The notes under the pieces are model-generated. The model made no database searches. It saw nothing but the letters and a program-made list of their open reading frames with translations, and was not told where the DNA came from. Shown one piece after another: positions 8,398 to 17,024 of a stretch of 64,000 nucleotides of DNA. The position numbers and the translations under genes were made by a program. This DNA comes from Mesorhizobium carmichaelinearum (GTDB lineage: Bacteria; Pseudomonadota; Alphaproteobacteria; Rhizobiales; Rhizobiaceae): positions 62,001 through 126,000 of the forward strand of contig NZ_FZQR01000001.1 in NCBI RefSeq assembly GCF_900199455.1. The letters are read 5' to 3'. Numbering within the stretch: position 1 is the first letter of the stretch; each line of letters opens with the position of its first letter.

Positions 8398-9306
8398 GTG
8401 AAGAAAGCGCTCCCCCTCCGTGCGATCGAGGCCTTCGAGGCTTTCGGCCGACGCGGCAGCGTTACCGCCGCCGCCGAAGAGCTTGGCGTTTCCGTCGGTG
8501 CGGTCAGCCAGCAAATCCGCAAGGCCGAAGATGCGCTCGGCCTCAGCTTGCTTGAACGCCGTGGCAGGAGTGTCGCGCTGACGTCCTGGGGGCGAACCTA
8601 TCACGCGGCCGTTTCTTCAGGCTTCGAACAGCTTCGCGACGCGCAGCACATTGTCGAGCGGGCGCGTTCGGAAAGCGCGCTCACCATCTCTTGTCTGCCT
8701 TCGCTTGCCAGCAAATGGCTGGCGCCCCAGCTTCTGGATTGGCAGACGGCTCACGCCGGCGCGACGGTGCGTCTGATCGGCGCCGAGCAAGAGCCGCGTT
8801 TTGGTAGCGATCAAGTGGATTTTCGAATCTCGTACGGCACGAAGGTTCACGAGTTCGATCACTATGCTGAACTGTTCACGGACTGGGTAGTCCCTGCCTG
8901 CGCGCCTGGATTGCTGGCCAACCGCCCCTTGAAGAGGCCCTCGGATATCCTCGATTTTCCCCTGCTCGGCATAGAATGGGCACGGGACCATCAATCACCG
9001 CCGAGCTGGGCGGAGTGGGCGCACGGGATTGGTGCGTCGCACCGGAGGACTTCCGGTGAAGTGGCGTTCTCATTGTCGAGTGCCGCGATCGACGCCGCGA
9101 TCAATGGAAAAGGCTTTGTCCTTGCTCAATTGTCCATGGCCGCAGAGGACATTGCATCCGGCCGGCTGATCGTGCCGTTCAACGAGCGCGTGCGACTGAC
9201 CGGTGCCTATTTCCTTGCCTGGGATCGTGCGGCGCTGGACAAGCCATTCGGGCCGGAACTGCGTGCTTGGGTCGTTTCAATCTCCAAGCGGCTGGATGCT
9301 TCTTGA
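8398..9306 (+). CDS. LysR-family transcriptional regulator (GcvA-like)
   Basis: 302-aa regulator read from a GTG at 8398. The winged helix-turn-helix is at residues about 5-65 (LRAIEAFEAFGRRGSVTAAA, then ELGVSVGAVSQQIRKAE), followed by the LysR substrate-binding domain (SLASKWLAPQLLDWQTAH, DFRISYG). The longer frame beginning at 8188 is rejected because it would cross the operator dyad and overlap the oxygenase gene, and its extra N-terminal residues do not look like protein. It is divergent from the Rieske operon and is the obvious candidate to control it, probably with a pathway compound as inducer. The GTG start is a judgement from the domain boundary and a weak AGGA upstream. Confidence 0.85.
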   Translation: MKKALPLRAIEAFEAFGRRGSVTAAAEELGVSVGAVSQQIRKAEDALGLSLLERRGRSVALTSWGRTYHAAVSSGFEQLRDAQHIVERARSESALTISCLPSLASKWLAPQLLDWQTAHAGATVRLIGAEQEPRFGSDQVDFRISYGTKVHEFDHYAELFTDWVVPACAPGLLANRPLKRPSDILDFPLLGIEWARDHQSPPSWAEWAHGIGASHRRTSGEVAFSLSSAAIDAAINGKGFVLAQLSMAAEDIASGRLIVPFNERVRLTGAYFLAWDRAALDKPFGPELRAWVVSISKRLDAS

Positions 9307-9402
9307 GCACGTTCCTGAAACCGATGCCCTCGGCGACGATCTGATCAAGCGCACCAATAGCCTCGTGCAGCGCATCGTCGTGTGCAGCCGCTTGCCGGCG
9401 CT

Positions 9403-10662
9403 TCAAAGCGAGCCTTCGGCTCGTAAACGGCCACCTATTATTTCGTCAGTCCTCTCGACGTCGATCGACACGCCGTGCGACCGCGAGCGGGCCGCCAAGT
9501 CCTCGATCATCTCGACCCCCAGTTCTTCCGACGCCGGAGCTGGAACGATGCGCTCATGATAATTTTCGGCGCCCAGCATGCGCTCGCCGCCGATGATGAT
9601 GGGAAGGAGGTCAATCGACTGCAACCGGGCATCGGCATCGAAGCGGCACGTCGCGACCATGCTCTTCCAAACATCCGGAGCGCTCCATACCACTTCGCCC
9701 TCATTGAGATGGAAGAGGAAATTACCCAGCCCGAAGAAGATCGGCGCACCGCGATAGGTCTCCACGGGCTGCAGGACGGGAGCACCGTGACTGACGAACA
9801 CCCCTGCCCCGGCATCGACACAGGCGCGCGCGAGCGACTGAACCCATGCTGGAACCTCCCGCCAGTTCGGTTCCCAATGATGATGGTGGAGGTAGGCGAT
9901 GACGAAGGCACCCTCCGCGGCGGCGCGGCGGATTGCCGAGAGGTGACTTTGCAGGCTCGCCTCGTCCACCAGGATCTGGCGCCTGTTCTCTAGGGATCGG
10001 CAAAAGATCGTTCCGTAAAAATCGATCTCGTCGGCCGACGGAAGGTCAGGCGGATCGTGCGGCTGGGCATAGTTGCCCCGTTCCATCGGACTGCTTTGGA
10101 AGATGTCCTGAATGCCGGTCAGGCTCGCAAACACCTTGGGATCGACCTCAAATCGCCTCGAGACGTCGAGCCCGTTCACGCCCGGCCTTGCCGGACGTCG
10201 GTCCGTCGCGTCGGCTGCGTACATGGTCGCCGGGCCGGGTCCCGCGTCCATGGCGACAAGCGCCACTCGTCTCGTGCCGAAGGTTTTCACTCCCGGCCGA
10301 CGCGCATCCGTGGCATCAACACCGATGCCGGCGTGAAGGAACCCTCTCTCCGCCACCTCTTCGAGCGTCGACAGAACGCCGGGTGGGCCGAGGTCGAAAG
10401 CGTGGTTGTTGGAGAGCGCCAAGGCGTTGAAGCCGATGTCCTTCAGCGCATCCAGCACCACGGGTGCCGAACAGCCGAAGTAGGAACCCTTCATCGGCCA
10501 TCCACCATGTCGGCCGAACACCGTCGTCTCGAAATTCGTGAAGGCGATATCAGCCTGCCGGATCAGCGCCTTGATCGCGGCAAATCCAGCGTCCGAGACC
10601 TGCCGAACATCATGATGGATGAGAGATTGTCCGGTTAGAACAAGCGTGAACGGTGAAGACAT
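9403..10662 (-). CDS. CapA-family (PGA_cap) metallophosphatase-like protein
   Basis: 419-aa protein of the CapA group, a metallophosphatase-like fold known from poly-gamma-glutamate capsule systems and from many unlinked genes. It shows FTNFETTVFGRHG, ALSNNHAFDLGPPGV and the C-terminal AYLHHHHWEPNW, FVSHGAPVLQPVE and FFGLGNFLFHLNEGE blocks that carry the metal-site His and Asn residues. The usual N-terminal G-D metal motif appears as GQSLIHHD, so one ligand may be altered. No signal peptide or membrane anchor is seen, unlike classical CapA. It lies downstream of the second binding protein on the same strand, 68 bases away, so it may act on the substrate that this transporter imports. Confidence 0.8.
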   Translation of the reverse strand: MSSPFTLVLTGQSLIHHDVRQVSDAGFAAIKALIRQADIAFTNFETTVFGRHGGWPMKGSYFGCSAPVVLDALKDIGFNALALSNNHAFDLGPPGVLSTLEEVAERGFLHAGIGVDATDARRPGVKTFGTRRVALVAMDAGPGPATMYAADATDRRPARPGVNGLDVSRRFEVDPKVFASLTGIQDIFQSSPMERGNYAQPHDPPDLPSADEIDFYGTIFCRSLENRRQILVDEASLQSHLSAIRRAAAEGAFVIAYLHHHHWEPNWREVPAWVQSLARACVDAGAGVFVSHGAPVLQPVETYRGAPIFFGLGNFLFHLNEGEVVWSAPDVWKSMVATCRFDADARLQSIDLLPIIIGGERMLGAENYHERIVPAPASEELGVEMIEDLAARSRSHGVSIDVERTDEIIGGRLRAEGSL

Positions 10663-10693
10663 TATGGCGTACCCTGGAGATGAATTTAGGGGT

Positions 10694-10711
10694 GGCGGCC
10701 CTTAGGCCGCC
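10694..10711. promoter_or_regulatory. Intercistronic stem-loop between binding protein and CapA-like genes
   Basis: Seven-base G+C arms (10694-10700 and 10705-10711) pair exactly around the loop CTTA. There is no T-run. As at 495-523, it sits directly after a binding-protein gene on the same operon strand, so mRNA 3'-end protection or partial attenuation is the likely role. Confidence 0.5.
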
Positions 10712-10730
10712 GGAAGGAGCCGGGGGGCGG

Positions 10731-11576
10731 TCACTTCCCGGTTTGCGGGGAAATATCCACGCCGAACCACTTCAGGCTGATCTTGCCGATCGCGCCGTCC
10801 CTGATGCTCGCCTCGATGGCCTTGTCGAGGGCGTCGGCGAGATCGGTATCCTCCTTGCGAAGGCCGACACCGACGCCGGGACCCCAGGTGCCACCTGAAA
10901 GCTGCGGGCCGAAAAACTCGACCGCCTTGCCCTCCGGCGTGTCGAGGAACTGCTTCCAGACCAGACGGTCTCCCAAGCCTCCGTCGATACGTTCGGACGT
11001 GAGGTCGAGTTTGAGATTCTCCTGGCTGTCATAGCTGCGCACCTCCGCAACATCGCCGAAGAGTTCACGGACGACCGCCTCCGAATTGGACGAGCGAAGG
11101 ACGCCAAGGGTCCTGCCCTTCAGGTTCTCCCTGAGTTTTTCGATGGTTCCCTTCTTCGCCGTATCGATGTCCGTCAGATTCAGTTTCGCATTGATGTCGC
11201 TGGGCGGCAGGCCGAGCCCCCGGCGCATGACGATCTGGTTCGGCGCCGCGGCATAGGGAATGGAGAAGGCGATCGATTTCTTGCGCTTTTCGGTGATCGA
11301 CATGCCGGCGATGATCGCATCGTACTTCTTCACCAGAAGACCGGGGATGATGCCGTCCCAATCCTGGGCGACAAAGGTGCATTGCAGTTTGATCCGGGCG
11401 CAGAGTTCGTTGCCGACGTCGATGTCGAAGCCGGCGAGCGCGCCGTTTTGGTCGATATAGTCCCACGGCGGTGAGGCCCCTTCCGAGGCAATGGTGATGG
11501 CTGTGCGCTCTCCGGCATGGGCGAGGCCGGCAACCAGCAGCAAAGCCGCAAGGGCGCAGGTCAGATGTCGTTTCAT
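10731..11576 (-). CDS. Periplasmic amino-acid-binding protein (SBP family 3)
   Basis: 281-aa periplasmic binding protein. A Sec signal peptide (MKRHLTCALAALLLVAGLAHA) is followed by the family 3 core: IASEGASPPWDYIDQNGALA, FDIDVGNELCARI, YDAIIAGMSITEKRKKSI and GRTLGVLRSSNSE. It resembles the binding protein at 542-1339 in its N-terminal blocks, so the two loci carry diverged versions of one transporter type. An AAGGGGA ribosome site precedes the start, which lies one base after the stop of the racemase-like gene, so the two are coupled. The ligand is probably a polar or basic amino acid or a derivative; it cannot be fixed from sequence. Confidence 0.88.
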   Translation of the reverse strand: MKRHLTCALAALLLVAGLAHAGERTAITIASEGASPPWDYIDQNGALAGFDIDVGNELCARIKLQCTFVAQDWDGIIPGLLVKKYDAIIAGMSITEKRKKSIAFSIPYAAAPNQIVMRRGLGLPPSDINAKLNLTDIDTAKKGTIEKLRENLKGRTLGVLRSSNSEAVVRELFGDVAEVRSYDSQENLKLDLTSERIDGGLGDRLVWKQFLDTPEGKAVEFFGPQLSGGTWGPGVGVGLRKEDTDLADALDKAIEASIRDGAIGKISLKWFGVDISPQTGK

Positions 11577-11577
11577 G

Positions 11578-12744
11578 TCATTCCCCTTCTTCTTGGTTTG
11601 GTCTGGATTGTTGTGCGACGTCTATCCGTCGCAGGCTCTCCCGCAGGCCGCATGCGATGCCCGTTTCGTCTGTATTCCAGGCACTGGCGAGTTCCGGCAG
11701 CGTGATGCGTTCCGCGTGAGAAGAGCCGAGCAGGACCGCTTCGTCCCCGAGCATCGCTTCGGGGATATCCGTGACATCGATGCGCAGATGTTCGAGATGG
11801 ATGGGCGGCACGATGGGCGCACGCCGTCCCCTGACGAGCACCGAAGCGGAGGCACCAAGGTATCGCGGCACGCCATGCCCCCAGCCAATCCCCAGCACGG
11901 CCATGCGCATGGCCGGGTGGTATCCGGGCAGACCCGGAGGCGCCCCCATGCTGTCGTGGCACGTCTTGAGCGCGACGATACGTGCTTTGATCGCCGCCAG
12001 GGCTGGACGGGTGGGCAGGGTGCGGCGTCCGGCGCGAGAACGGGTCAATCCGAAGAGCAGTGCACCGGGATCGACCGCATCCATGTCGAATTCCGGATGG
12101 TGAAGCAGGCTTTCGCTGCTTGAGACCATGATCGTTCCGGGAAGGCGGCCCTTTGCCTTCAGCTCTTCGAGAAGTGGCGTCAGCCGCGCAAGCTGCGCCG
12201 GCGCCGAGGAACCGGCGTCGCCGAATTCGTTGAGATGGGCATAAAGACCGTCGACGGCGACATTGCCTTTGGAGGCGCACAGATCCATCAGCCCTGGGAG
12301 GTCGCAAGGAGCCGCGCCGGCGCGCCAAAAGCCGAGATCGACCTTCACGAAAACCTTGAGCGGCGCGCCGGTCGCAAGCCAGCCTGCCAGATCCTCTTCG
12401 CCGGAAATCGAAATCGTCAGATCGAGATTCCGGACAAGATCGACAGCGTTCGGGCCAATGCCCGGATACATGAGGATGGGTTTTCCTGGCGCCGCTTTTC
12501 GTACGGCCAAGGCGTCGGCGATCGACACGACGCCGAAGGCATCGGCGCCCGCGTTGGACAAGACAGACGCGACCTTCTCCGCCCCGCATCCATAGGCGTC
12601 CTGTTTCAGGCAGGCGAAGACTTTTGTGTCGCTGCCGATTGCCGCCCGGATGGCGCGATAGTTGGAGGCGATGGCCGACAAGTCGATTTCGCGCCAGGCA
12701 GTCTCGTGGAGCGGCAATGGGTTTCGACGGGGACTATTGTCCAT
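11578..12744 (-). CDS. Alanine-racemase-like fold-type III PLP protein lacking the catalytic Tyr
   Basis: 388-aa protein with the TIM-barrel and C-terminal beta architecture of alanine racemases. The PLP lysine is present (Lys47 in CLKQDAYGCG, matching the family K-x-NAYGHG motif). In canonical enzymes the second catalytic base is the Tyr of GYADG; here the aligned segment is GWGHG near residue 287, so Tyr is Trp and Asp is His. The later RICMDQ segment reads PIHLEHL. It may therefore be a racemase or lyase for another amino acid, or not a racemase. It starts inside the end of the permease gene (11-base overlap) and is followed by a binding protein, so it probably handles the transported substrate. 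Confidence 0.8.
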   Translation of the reverse strand: MDNSPRRNPLPLHETAWREIDLSAIASNYRAIRAAIGSDTKVFACLKQDAYGCGAEKVASVLSNAGADAFGVVSIADALAVRKAAPGKPILMYPGIGPNAVDLVRNLDLTISISGEEDLAGWLATGAPLKVFVKVDLGFWRAGAAPCDLPGLMDLCASKGNVAVDGLYAHLNEFGDAGSSAPAQLARLTPLLEELKAKGRLPGTIMVSSSESLLHHPEFDMDAVDPGALLFGLTRSRAGRRTLPTRPALAAIKARIVALKTCHDSMGAPPGLPGYHPAMRMAVLGIGWGHGVPRYLGASASVLVRGRRAPIVPPIHLEHLRIDVTDIPEAMLGDEAVLLGSSHAERITLPELASAWNTDETGIACGLRESLRRIDVAQQSRPNQEEGE

Positions 12745-13465
12745 GGGCCACCTGCTGCAAGGTGACCCGGCGCTTGTATGTCTTTGCCCGCGGCGTACCG
12801 TTCAACCAGACCTCCAGCACGTGGAAAAAGCCGGCCAGGAGGAGGGTCAGGCCGAGATAGAGCACGCCGGCGGCGATGAAGATCTCGCAGGGTGCAAAGG
12901 TCTCCGAAACCAATTTCCGTGAAAGGCCGGTTATCTCCAGCAAGGTCACGGTGCTGGCGAGCGACGTCGCTTTCACGAGGCTGATAACCTCGTTGGCATA
13001 GGAGGGAAGCACGCTTCGAAAGGCGATCGGGAAGATGATCCGGCGCTTGATCTGCAACGGCGACATGCCCACCGCCTGCGCCGCCTCGATCATACCGGTG
13101 GCCACGGCCTGGATGCCGCCGCGAAAAATCTCCGTCGTGTAGGCAGCGCCGTTCAGGGAAAAGGCCAGCAGGCAGCACCAGAAAGGATCGCGCAACAGGA
13201 CCCACAGGACGCTCGACCGAATGGCGCCGATCTGACCGAGGCCGTAGTAGATGATGAAAAGCTGGACAAGCAGGGGCGTGCCGCGAAACACATAGGTGTA
13301 GGCGAGCACAGGCAATGAAAGCCACTTGCGAGACGACGCGCGCATGAAGGCCAAAGGTACGGCAAGGACGAGGCCAGCAACCAGTGATGCGAAGGTCAGG
13401 AGAAGCGTCAGCGGAATGCCGCTGGCAAGCGCGACCATGCTGGTGAGGAGGAGCGTGATGTCCAT
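12734..13465 (-). CDS. Polar amino-acid ABC transporter permease (HisM type)
   Basis: 243-aa inner-membrane permease. It begins MDITLLLTSMVALASGIPLT at the ATG at 13465; the open frame that extends upstream to 14017 is out of frame with the real upstream permease and is not protein-like. Five or so hydrophobic helices are visible with the family segment YVFRGTPLLVQLFIIYYGLG and the EAA loop EAAQAVGMSPLQIKRRII. It follows the partner permease by 11 bases and overlaps the racemase-like gene by 11 bases. It should pair with the 13477-14136 product to form a heterodimeric channel driven by the 14150-14950 ATPase. Confidence 0.9.
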   Translation of the reverse strand: MDITLLLTSMVALASGIPLTLLLTFASLVAGLVLAVPLAFMRASSRKWLSLPVLAYTYVFRGTPLLVQLFIIYYGLGQIGAIRSSVLWVLLRDPFWCCLLAFSLNGAAYTTEIFRGGIQAVATGMIEAAQAVGMSPLQIKRRIIFPIAFRSVLPSYANEVISLVKATSLASTVTLLEITGLSRKLVSETFAPCEIFIAAGVLYLGLTLLLAGFFHVLEVWLNGTPRAKTYKRRVTLQQVAHGQ

Positions 13466-13476
13466 GACCTGGCGCC

Positions 13477-14136
13477 TCACCGTCCGGGAACGGCGAAACG
13501 CCGTTCGAGAAGATGGAAGATCACCAGCGCAAGACTGGTCAGCGTGAGATAGAGGGCCGATGCGGCGAGATAGAACGTCAGCGGCGCCCGTAGTGAGCCC
13601 GCGCCGATGGCGGCAACCCGCATGATGTCGGTCAGCCCGACGATCGAGATCAGCGACGTTTCCTTGACCAGGGAGATCCACTGGTTGGCAAGTGCCGGCA
13701 GAGCGATGCGCAGCATCTGTGGAAGGATGACCAGCAGCCAGGTCTGCCACGGATGCAGCCCGAGCGAGCGGGCCGCCTCGATCTGTCCCGTCGGTATGCT
13801 GAGCACGGCTCCCCGGAAAATTTCCGCCGTATAGGCGCCGAAGACGACGGTGAGGGAAACGACCCCGGCGAGGAACGCGTTGACCTCGACATAGCGACCG
13901 AAGAAGGCGCTGATGGCGACCGTTCCGCCGAAATAGATCAGCAGGATGATGATGAGTTCGGGCACGCCCCGAATGATCGTCGTGTAGAAACCGACCAAGC
14001 GGCTTAGTACCCTCCACCGCGACAATCGCCCCGCCGCGGCAAGCAATCCGAGCGCCATGCCGAGCGCGCCGCTGACAAGCGCCAGCAGTACCGTCGTCTT
14101 CAGTCCGCTGACGAACTGCACGGCAAAACCGTCCAT
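13477..14136 (-). CDS. Polar amino-acid ABC transporter permease (HisQ type)
   Basis: 219-aa permease, MDGFAVQFVSGLKTTVLLAL at the N-terminus, with the conserved TTIIRGVPELIIILLIYFGG segment and the EAA loop EAARSLGLHPWQTWLLVILP. Length and topology match HisQ/GlnP subunits. It lies 13 bases downstream of the ATPase gene and 11 bases before the second permease, in a normal ATPase-permease-permease order. It resembles the partial permease at 1-460 in the same motifs, consistent with two related transporters in this window. Confidence 0.9.
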   Translation of the reverse strand: MDGFAVQFVSGLKTTVLLALVSGALGMALGLLAAAGRLSRWRVLSRLVGFYTTIIRGVPELIIILLIYFGGTVAISAFFGRYVEVNAFLAGVVSLTVVFGAYTAEIFRGAVLSIPTGQIEAARSLGLHPWQTWLLVILPQMLRIALPALANQWISLVKETSLISIVGLTDIMRVAAIGAGSLRAPLTFYLAASALYLTLTSLALVIFHLLERRFAVPGR

Positions 14137-14149
14137 GCGCGAAGTCCTT

Positions 14150-14950
14150 CTATCGGTGTGAAGCGAGAAAGTTGCGAAGGTGGCTGGAGACGGGAGAGGA
14201 GAAGAATTCTTGCGGCGGACTTTCCTCTTCGATCAGCCCGCGGTGCATGAAGGCTGCCCGTGTCGATACTTCGCGCGCGAAAGCCATTTCGTGGGTGACG
14301 ATCACCATGGTGCGCCCCTCCCCCGCAAGCGCTGCCATAACGCGCAGCACCTCGCCCACCAGTTCCGGGTCCAACGCCGAGGTCGGCTCGTCGAAGAGCA
14401 GCACGCGCGGTTCCATCGCCAGCGCGCGGGCAATCGCCACGCGCTGCTGCTGGCCGCCGGAGAGATGGCGCGGGTAGGCGTCCGCCTTGTCGGAGAGCCC
14501 GACCTTGCCGAGGTAGTGGCGTCCGAGATCGGCCGCTGCATCGCGCCGGATTCGCTTTACGAGGACGGGCCCTTCCGTGACATTCTCGAGCGCCGTCTTG
14601 TGAGGCCAGAGATTGAAGCTCTGGAACACCATGCCCATCGACGCTCGCACCCGCCGGACCTGACGATGGTCGGTGACGCTGGACTGGCCACCCCTCTGCG
14701 ATGCAACTCGGATCGCCAGCTTCTCGCCGTGGATCCAGATGTCACCGCGATCGGGAACTGTCAGGAGATTGAGGCACCGCAGAAGCGTGCTCTTGCCCGA
14801 GCCGCTGCTGCCAAGGATCGAGAGAATTTCGCCTGGCCGGACGTCGAGATCCACGCCACGCAGGACATCGTTGCCGCCAAGCCTCTTTTCGATCCGCTCA
14901 GCACGGATACCGGGCGTCAGGGTCTGTTGGAACATCGGCCCGCTCGGCAT
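14150..14950 (-). CDS. Polar amino-acid ABC transporter ATP-binding protein (HisP/GlnQ type)
   Basis: 266-aa ATPase that energises the two permeases downstream. It contains Walker A GSSGSGKST, Q-loop VFQSFNLWPHKT, signature LSGGQQQRVAIARAL, Walker B VLLFDEPTSALDP and the switch His in VTHEM. The ATG at 14950 (MPSGPMFQQTLTPGIRAERI) is preferred because GGAG lies six bases upstream; an in-frame start at 15046 adds 32 residues that look non-coding. As first gene of the second transporter operon it faces a divergent LysR gene at 15335. Confidence 0.9.
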   Translation of the reverse strand: MPSGPMFQQTLTPGIRAERIEKRLGGNDVLRGVDLDVRPGEILSILGSSGSGKSTLLRCLNLLTVPDRGDIWIHGEKLAIRVASQRGGQSSVTDHRQVRRVRASMGMVFQSFNLWPHKTALENVTEGPVLVKRIRRDAAADLGRHYLGKVGLSDKADAYPRHLSGGQQQRVAIARALAMEPRVLLFDEPTSALDPELVGEVLRVMAALAGEGRTMVIVTHEMAFAREVSTRAAFMHRGLIEEESPPQEFFSSPVSSHLRNFLASHR

Positions 14951-15334
14951 CAGGCACTCCGCGCCGGAGACTGCCTGCCGCCGGTACGAGACACGGGAAA
15001 TGCAGGACACGGCAAAGCCCTTGCTGCGCGCATGGAGCGGCACCACCCTTTTGCTTTCGGTTGTCGATGTGCAGGAGCGCCCCTTTGCTCCGGTGGCGCC
15101 AAGCGCCTTCGGAACGGCGTCTTGACCTCAAAATTGCCTGCGGGCCTCCAAAGGTCAATTTATAAGCCAAATTATTTTTCGATAAGTTCAGCTAATATGG
15201 TCCAACGTCATCTCTAGGCGAACGACCACCTCTGGCGCTGTTGAAGCAAATCGGCGTGGCGCAATCGGCATTCAGGTATAAGTTGATCTTTGTATGGGAA
15301 AGGCGGCAATCGGCAGTCGCACGGAAGCCTCATC
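14951..15334. promoter_or_regulatory. Divergent promoter region between transporter operon and LysR gene
   Basis: No gene is supported here. The stretch 15150-15215 is A+T-rich against its surroundings and should hold both promoters. A short ATAA (15162-15165) / TTAT (15172-15175) dyad fits a LysR T-N11-A pattern but is too short to be convincing alone. Confidence 0.4.
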
Positions 15335-16261
15335 ATGGTGGAAATCTCGAAAACAGGCATCACGCTCCGTCAGCTTCAGATCCTGCGCGAGGTCGTCAGG
15401 TCGGGCTCGGAGCGGGCTGCTGCCAAGGTGCTGAAAATCACCCAGCCGGCTGTCAGCCAGCAAATTCGGATATTGGAGGGCCTGCTCGGCGTGCAATTGT
15501 TCGTGCGTGACAAGGGGCGGCTTCTCCCGACGGCCCCGACGATGACGCTTTTTCGCGATACCGACGCGACCTTCGTTCAGATGGAGAGGATAGCCAAGAC
15601 GGTCGCGTCCCTGAAGGGTGTCGACAGCGACACGATAAGCATCGCGGCGCCGCACGTCTTCTCGCTCCGACTTCTTCCGGACGCTTTCCACAAACTGAGC
15701 TCACACCTGCGGGTCGCGGGGATCGTTCTTAAGTCGGGCACCTACCCGGAAGTGGCGGACCATGTGCTGGATGGGCGCGCCGACCTCGGAATTGCGCGAC
15801 TGCCTTTGGACGGCAATGTCTTCGACTGGTGCCCGGCGACGACCGCAACCAATGTTTACATCGTCCCGCGTGGCCACCGGTTCGCCCAAAAGGACATCAT
15901 CAGGCCCGAAGACCTCGTCGGAGAGCCGCTTGTGGATGTCGAACCCCGGATGCAATCGCATCTCATGAATGAGAACGCCCTGCGATACATGGGGGCGGAA
16001 CCGCATCTCGCGATACAGGTCGATGTCATTGGTCAAGAGGTCAGTTTCGTCGCCGCAGGTCTAGGCATTTCAAGCAGCAACACCTTTGCCGCCCGGCAAT
16101 TTGCGTCTTTTCCAGTGGAAGTCCGCCCCTTTGAGCCAAGCGCCCTCTATCACTACGTCGTGTTCTGGCAAAAAGGCCGACGGTTGAGCACACTGCTTCA
16201 GGAGGCAGTGAATGTGCTCGTCGAGTGCGCGCAGGACGGGCCGGAACGTCCTGATTTGTAA
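15335..16261 (+). CDS. LysR-family transcriptional regulator
   Basis: 308-aa LysR protein. The helix-turn-helix covers residues about 8-65 (TLRQLQILREVVRSGSERAA, KITQPAVSQQIRILEGLLG), then a substrate-binding domain with GRADLGIARLPLDG and EVSFVAAGLGISSSNTFAAR. The ATG at 15335 is chosen because GGAAG lies eight bases upstream and the helix-turn-helix starts in the normal place. It is divergent from the second amino-acid transporter operon and is its likely regulator. The inducer is unknown. Confidence 0.87.
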   Translation: MVEISKTGITLRQLQILREVVRSGSERAAAKVLKITQPAVSQQIRILEGLLGVQLFVRDKGRLLPTAPTMTLFRDTDATFVQMERIAKTVASLKGVDSDTISIAAPHVFSLRLLPDAFHKLSSHLRVAGIVLKSGTYPEVADHVLDGRADLGIARLPLDGNVFDWCPATTATNVYIVPRGHRFAQKDIIRPEDLVGEPLVDVEPRMQSHLMNENALRYMGAEPHLAIQVDVIGQEVSFVAAGLGISSSNTFAARQFASFPVEVRPFEPSALYHYVVFWQKGRRLSTLLQEAVNVLVECAQDGPERPDL

Positions 16262-16435
16262 GTACGCAATATCCTGGGTTGCGAGGCGATAGCGTCTTTG
16301 TCGTCAAGATCGCCACTGGCTTTTATGAGAACCCATCCATAAGCCTGCCCTCCTCGGGCCGCGTGCCTTCTTTGGTATCGGACATTCTGATCCGCTGCGA
16401 GCGGCAAGAGCGGCGACTGGGGGCCTTGATGGGAT

Positions 16436-16876
16436 CTAAGTCAGTCGTGCTCGGGTCGTGCGCGGCGTGGCCAGGAGCAGACTGGTTTCGCTGCCTGTTA
16501 TGCCGGCTATGAGGCGGATGCGCCTCAGCACTGCATCGAAATCAGTCAGTGATGCGGTCCCGAGTTCGACCACCAGATCCCAGCGGCCATTGGTGGTATG
16601 GATAGTCGAGACTTCGGGGAAGCCGCCCAGTGCCCGCACCACGCGGTCGGCGGCATGGCCCTCAATCTCGATGAGCATGATGCCGCGGATGCGCTGATCG
16701 ACGGCGTCGGCGCGCAGCACCACCGTGTAACCGATGATGTCGCCGGACCGTTCCAGCCGCTCCATGCGCGCCCTGACCGTGGCGCGCGAGACGCCAAGAT
16801 CGATGGCGAGATCCGACACGCTGCGCCGCGCGTCATGTCGCAGCAAGGTCACCAGCCGTTCGTCAAGCGTATCCAT
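16436..16876 (-). CDS. Lrp/AsnC-family transcriptional regulator
   Basis: 146-aa regulator with the AsnC helix-turn-helix at residues about 1-60 (DERLVTLLRHDARRSVSDLA, LGVSRATVRARMERLERSGD) and a C-terminal RAM ligand-binding domain (IRGIMLIEIEGHAADRVVRA and the closing LLLATPRTTR). It is divergent from the arginase and ornithine cyclodeaminase genes. Lrp-type proteins next to arginine or ornithine catabolic genes usually activate them in response to the amino acid, so that is the expected role. Confidence 0.9.
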   Translation of the reverse strand: MDTLDERLVTLLRHDARRSVSDLAIDLGVSRATVRARMERLERSGDIIGYTVVLRADAVDQRIRGIMLIEIEGHAADRVVRALGGFPEVSTIHTTNGRWDLVVELGTASLTDFDAVLRRIRLIAGITGSETSLLLATPRTTRARLT

Positions 16877-16925
16877 CGGGCGTTTCCATCGAGGTTACCA
16901 TTTTGATCAGTTCTGCTGCCATTAC

Positions 16926-16959
16926 GATAGAGAATGCTTTCCGGATTGCCAATTCTATC
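16926..16959. promoter_or_regulatory. Imperfect dyad in the lrp/arginase intergenic region
   Basis: GATAGAGAAT (16926-16935) and ATTCTATC (16952-16959) are inverted repeats apart from one bulged base, separated by 16 bases. The site lies between the Lrp-type gene and the arginase gene. Lrp proteins bind loose A+T-rich dyads, so this is a candidate site for the neighbour; the evidence is positional. Confidence 0.4.
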
Positions 16960-17024
16960 TATTCGTATCGCCGGCTCGCCATGATCTCCTCGCGGTTATC
17001 AGGATTTGGGCTGCGGGAAAAACA

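Noticed and set aside
13466..14017. N-terminal extension of the HisM-type permease frame to 14017
   Set aside because: The extra residues are the wrong frame of the upstream permease; the ATG at 13465 starts the normal hydrophobic sequence.
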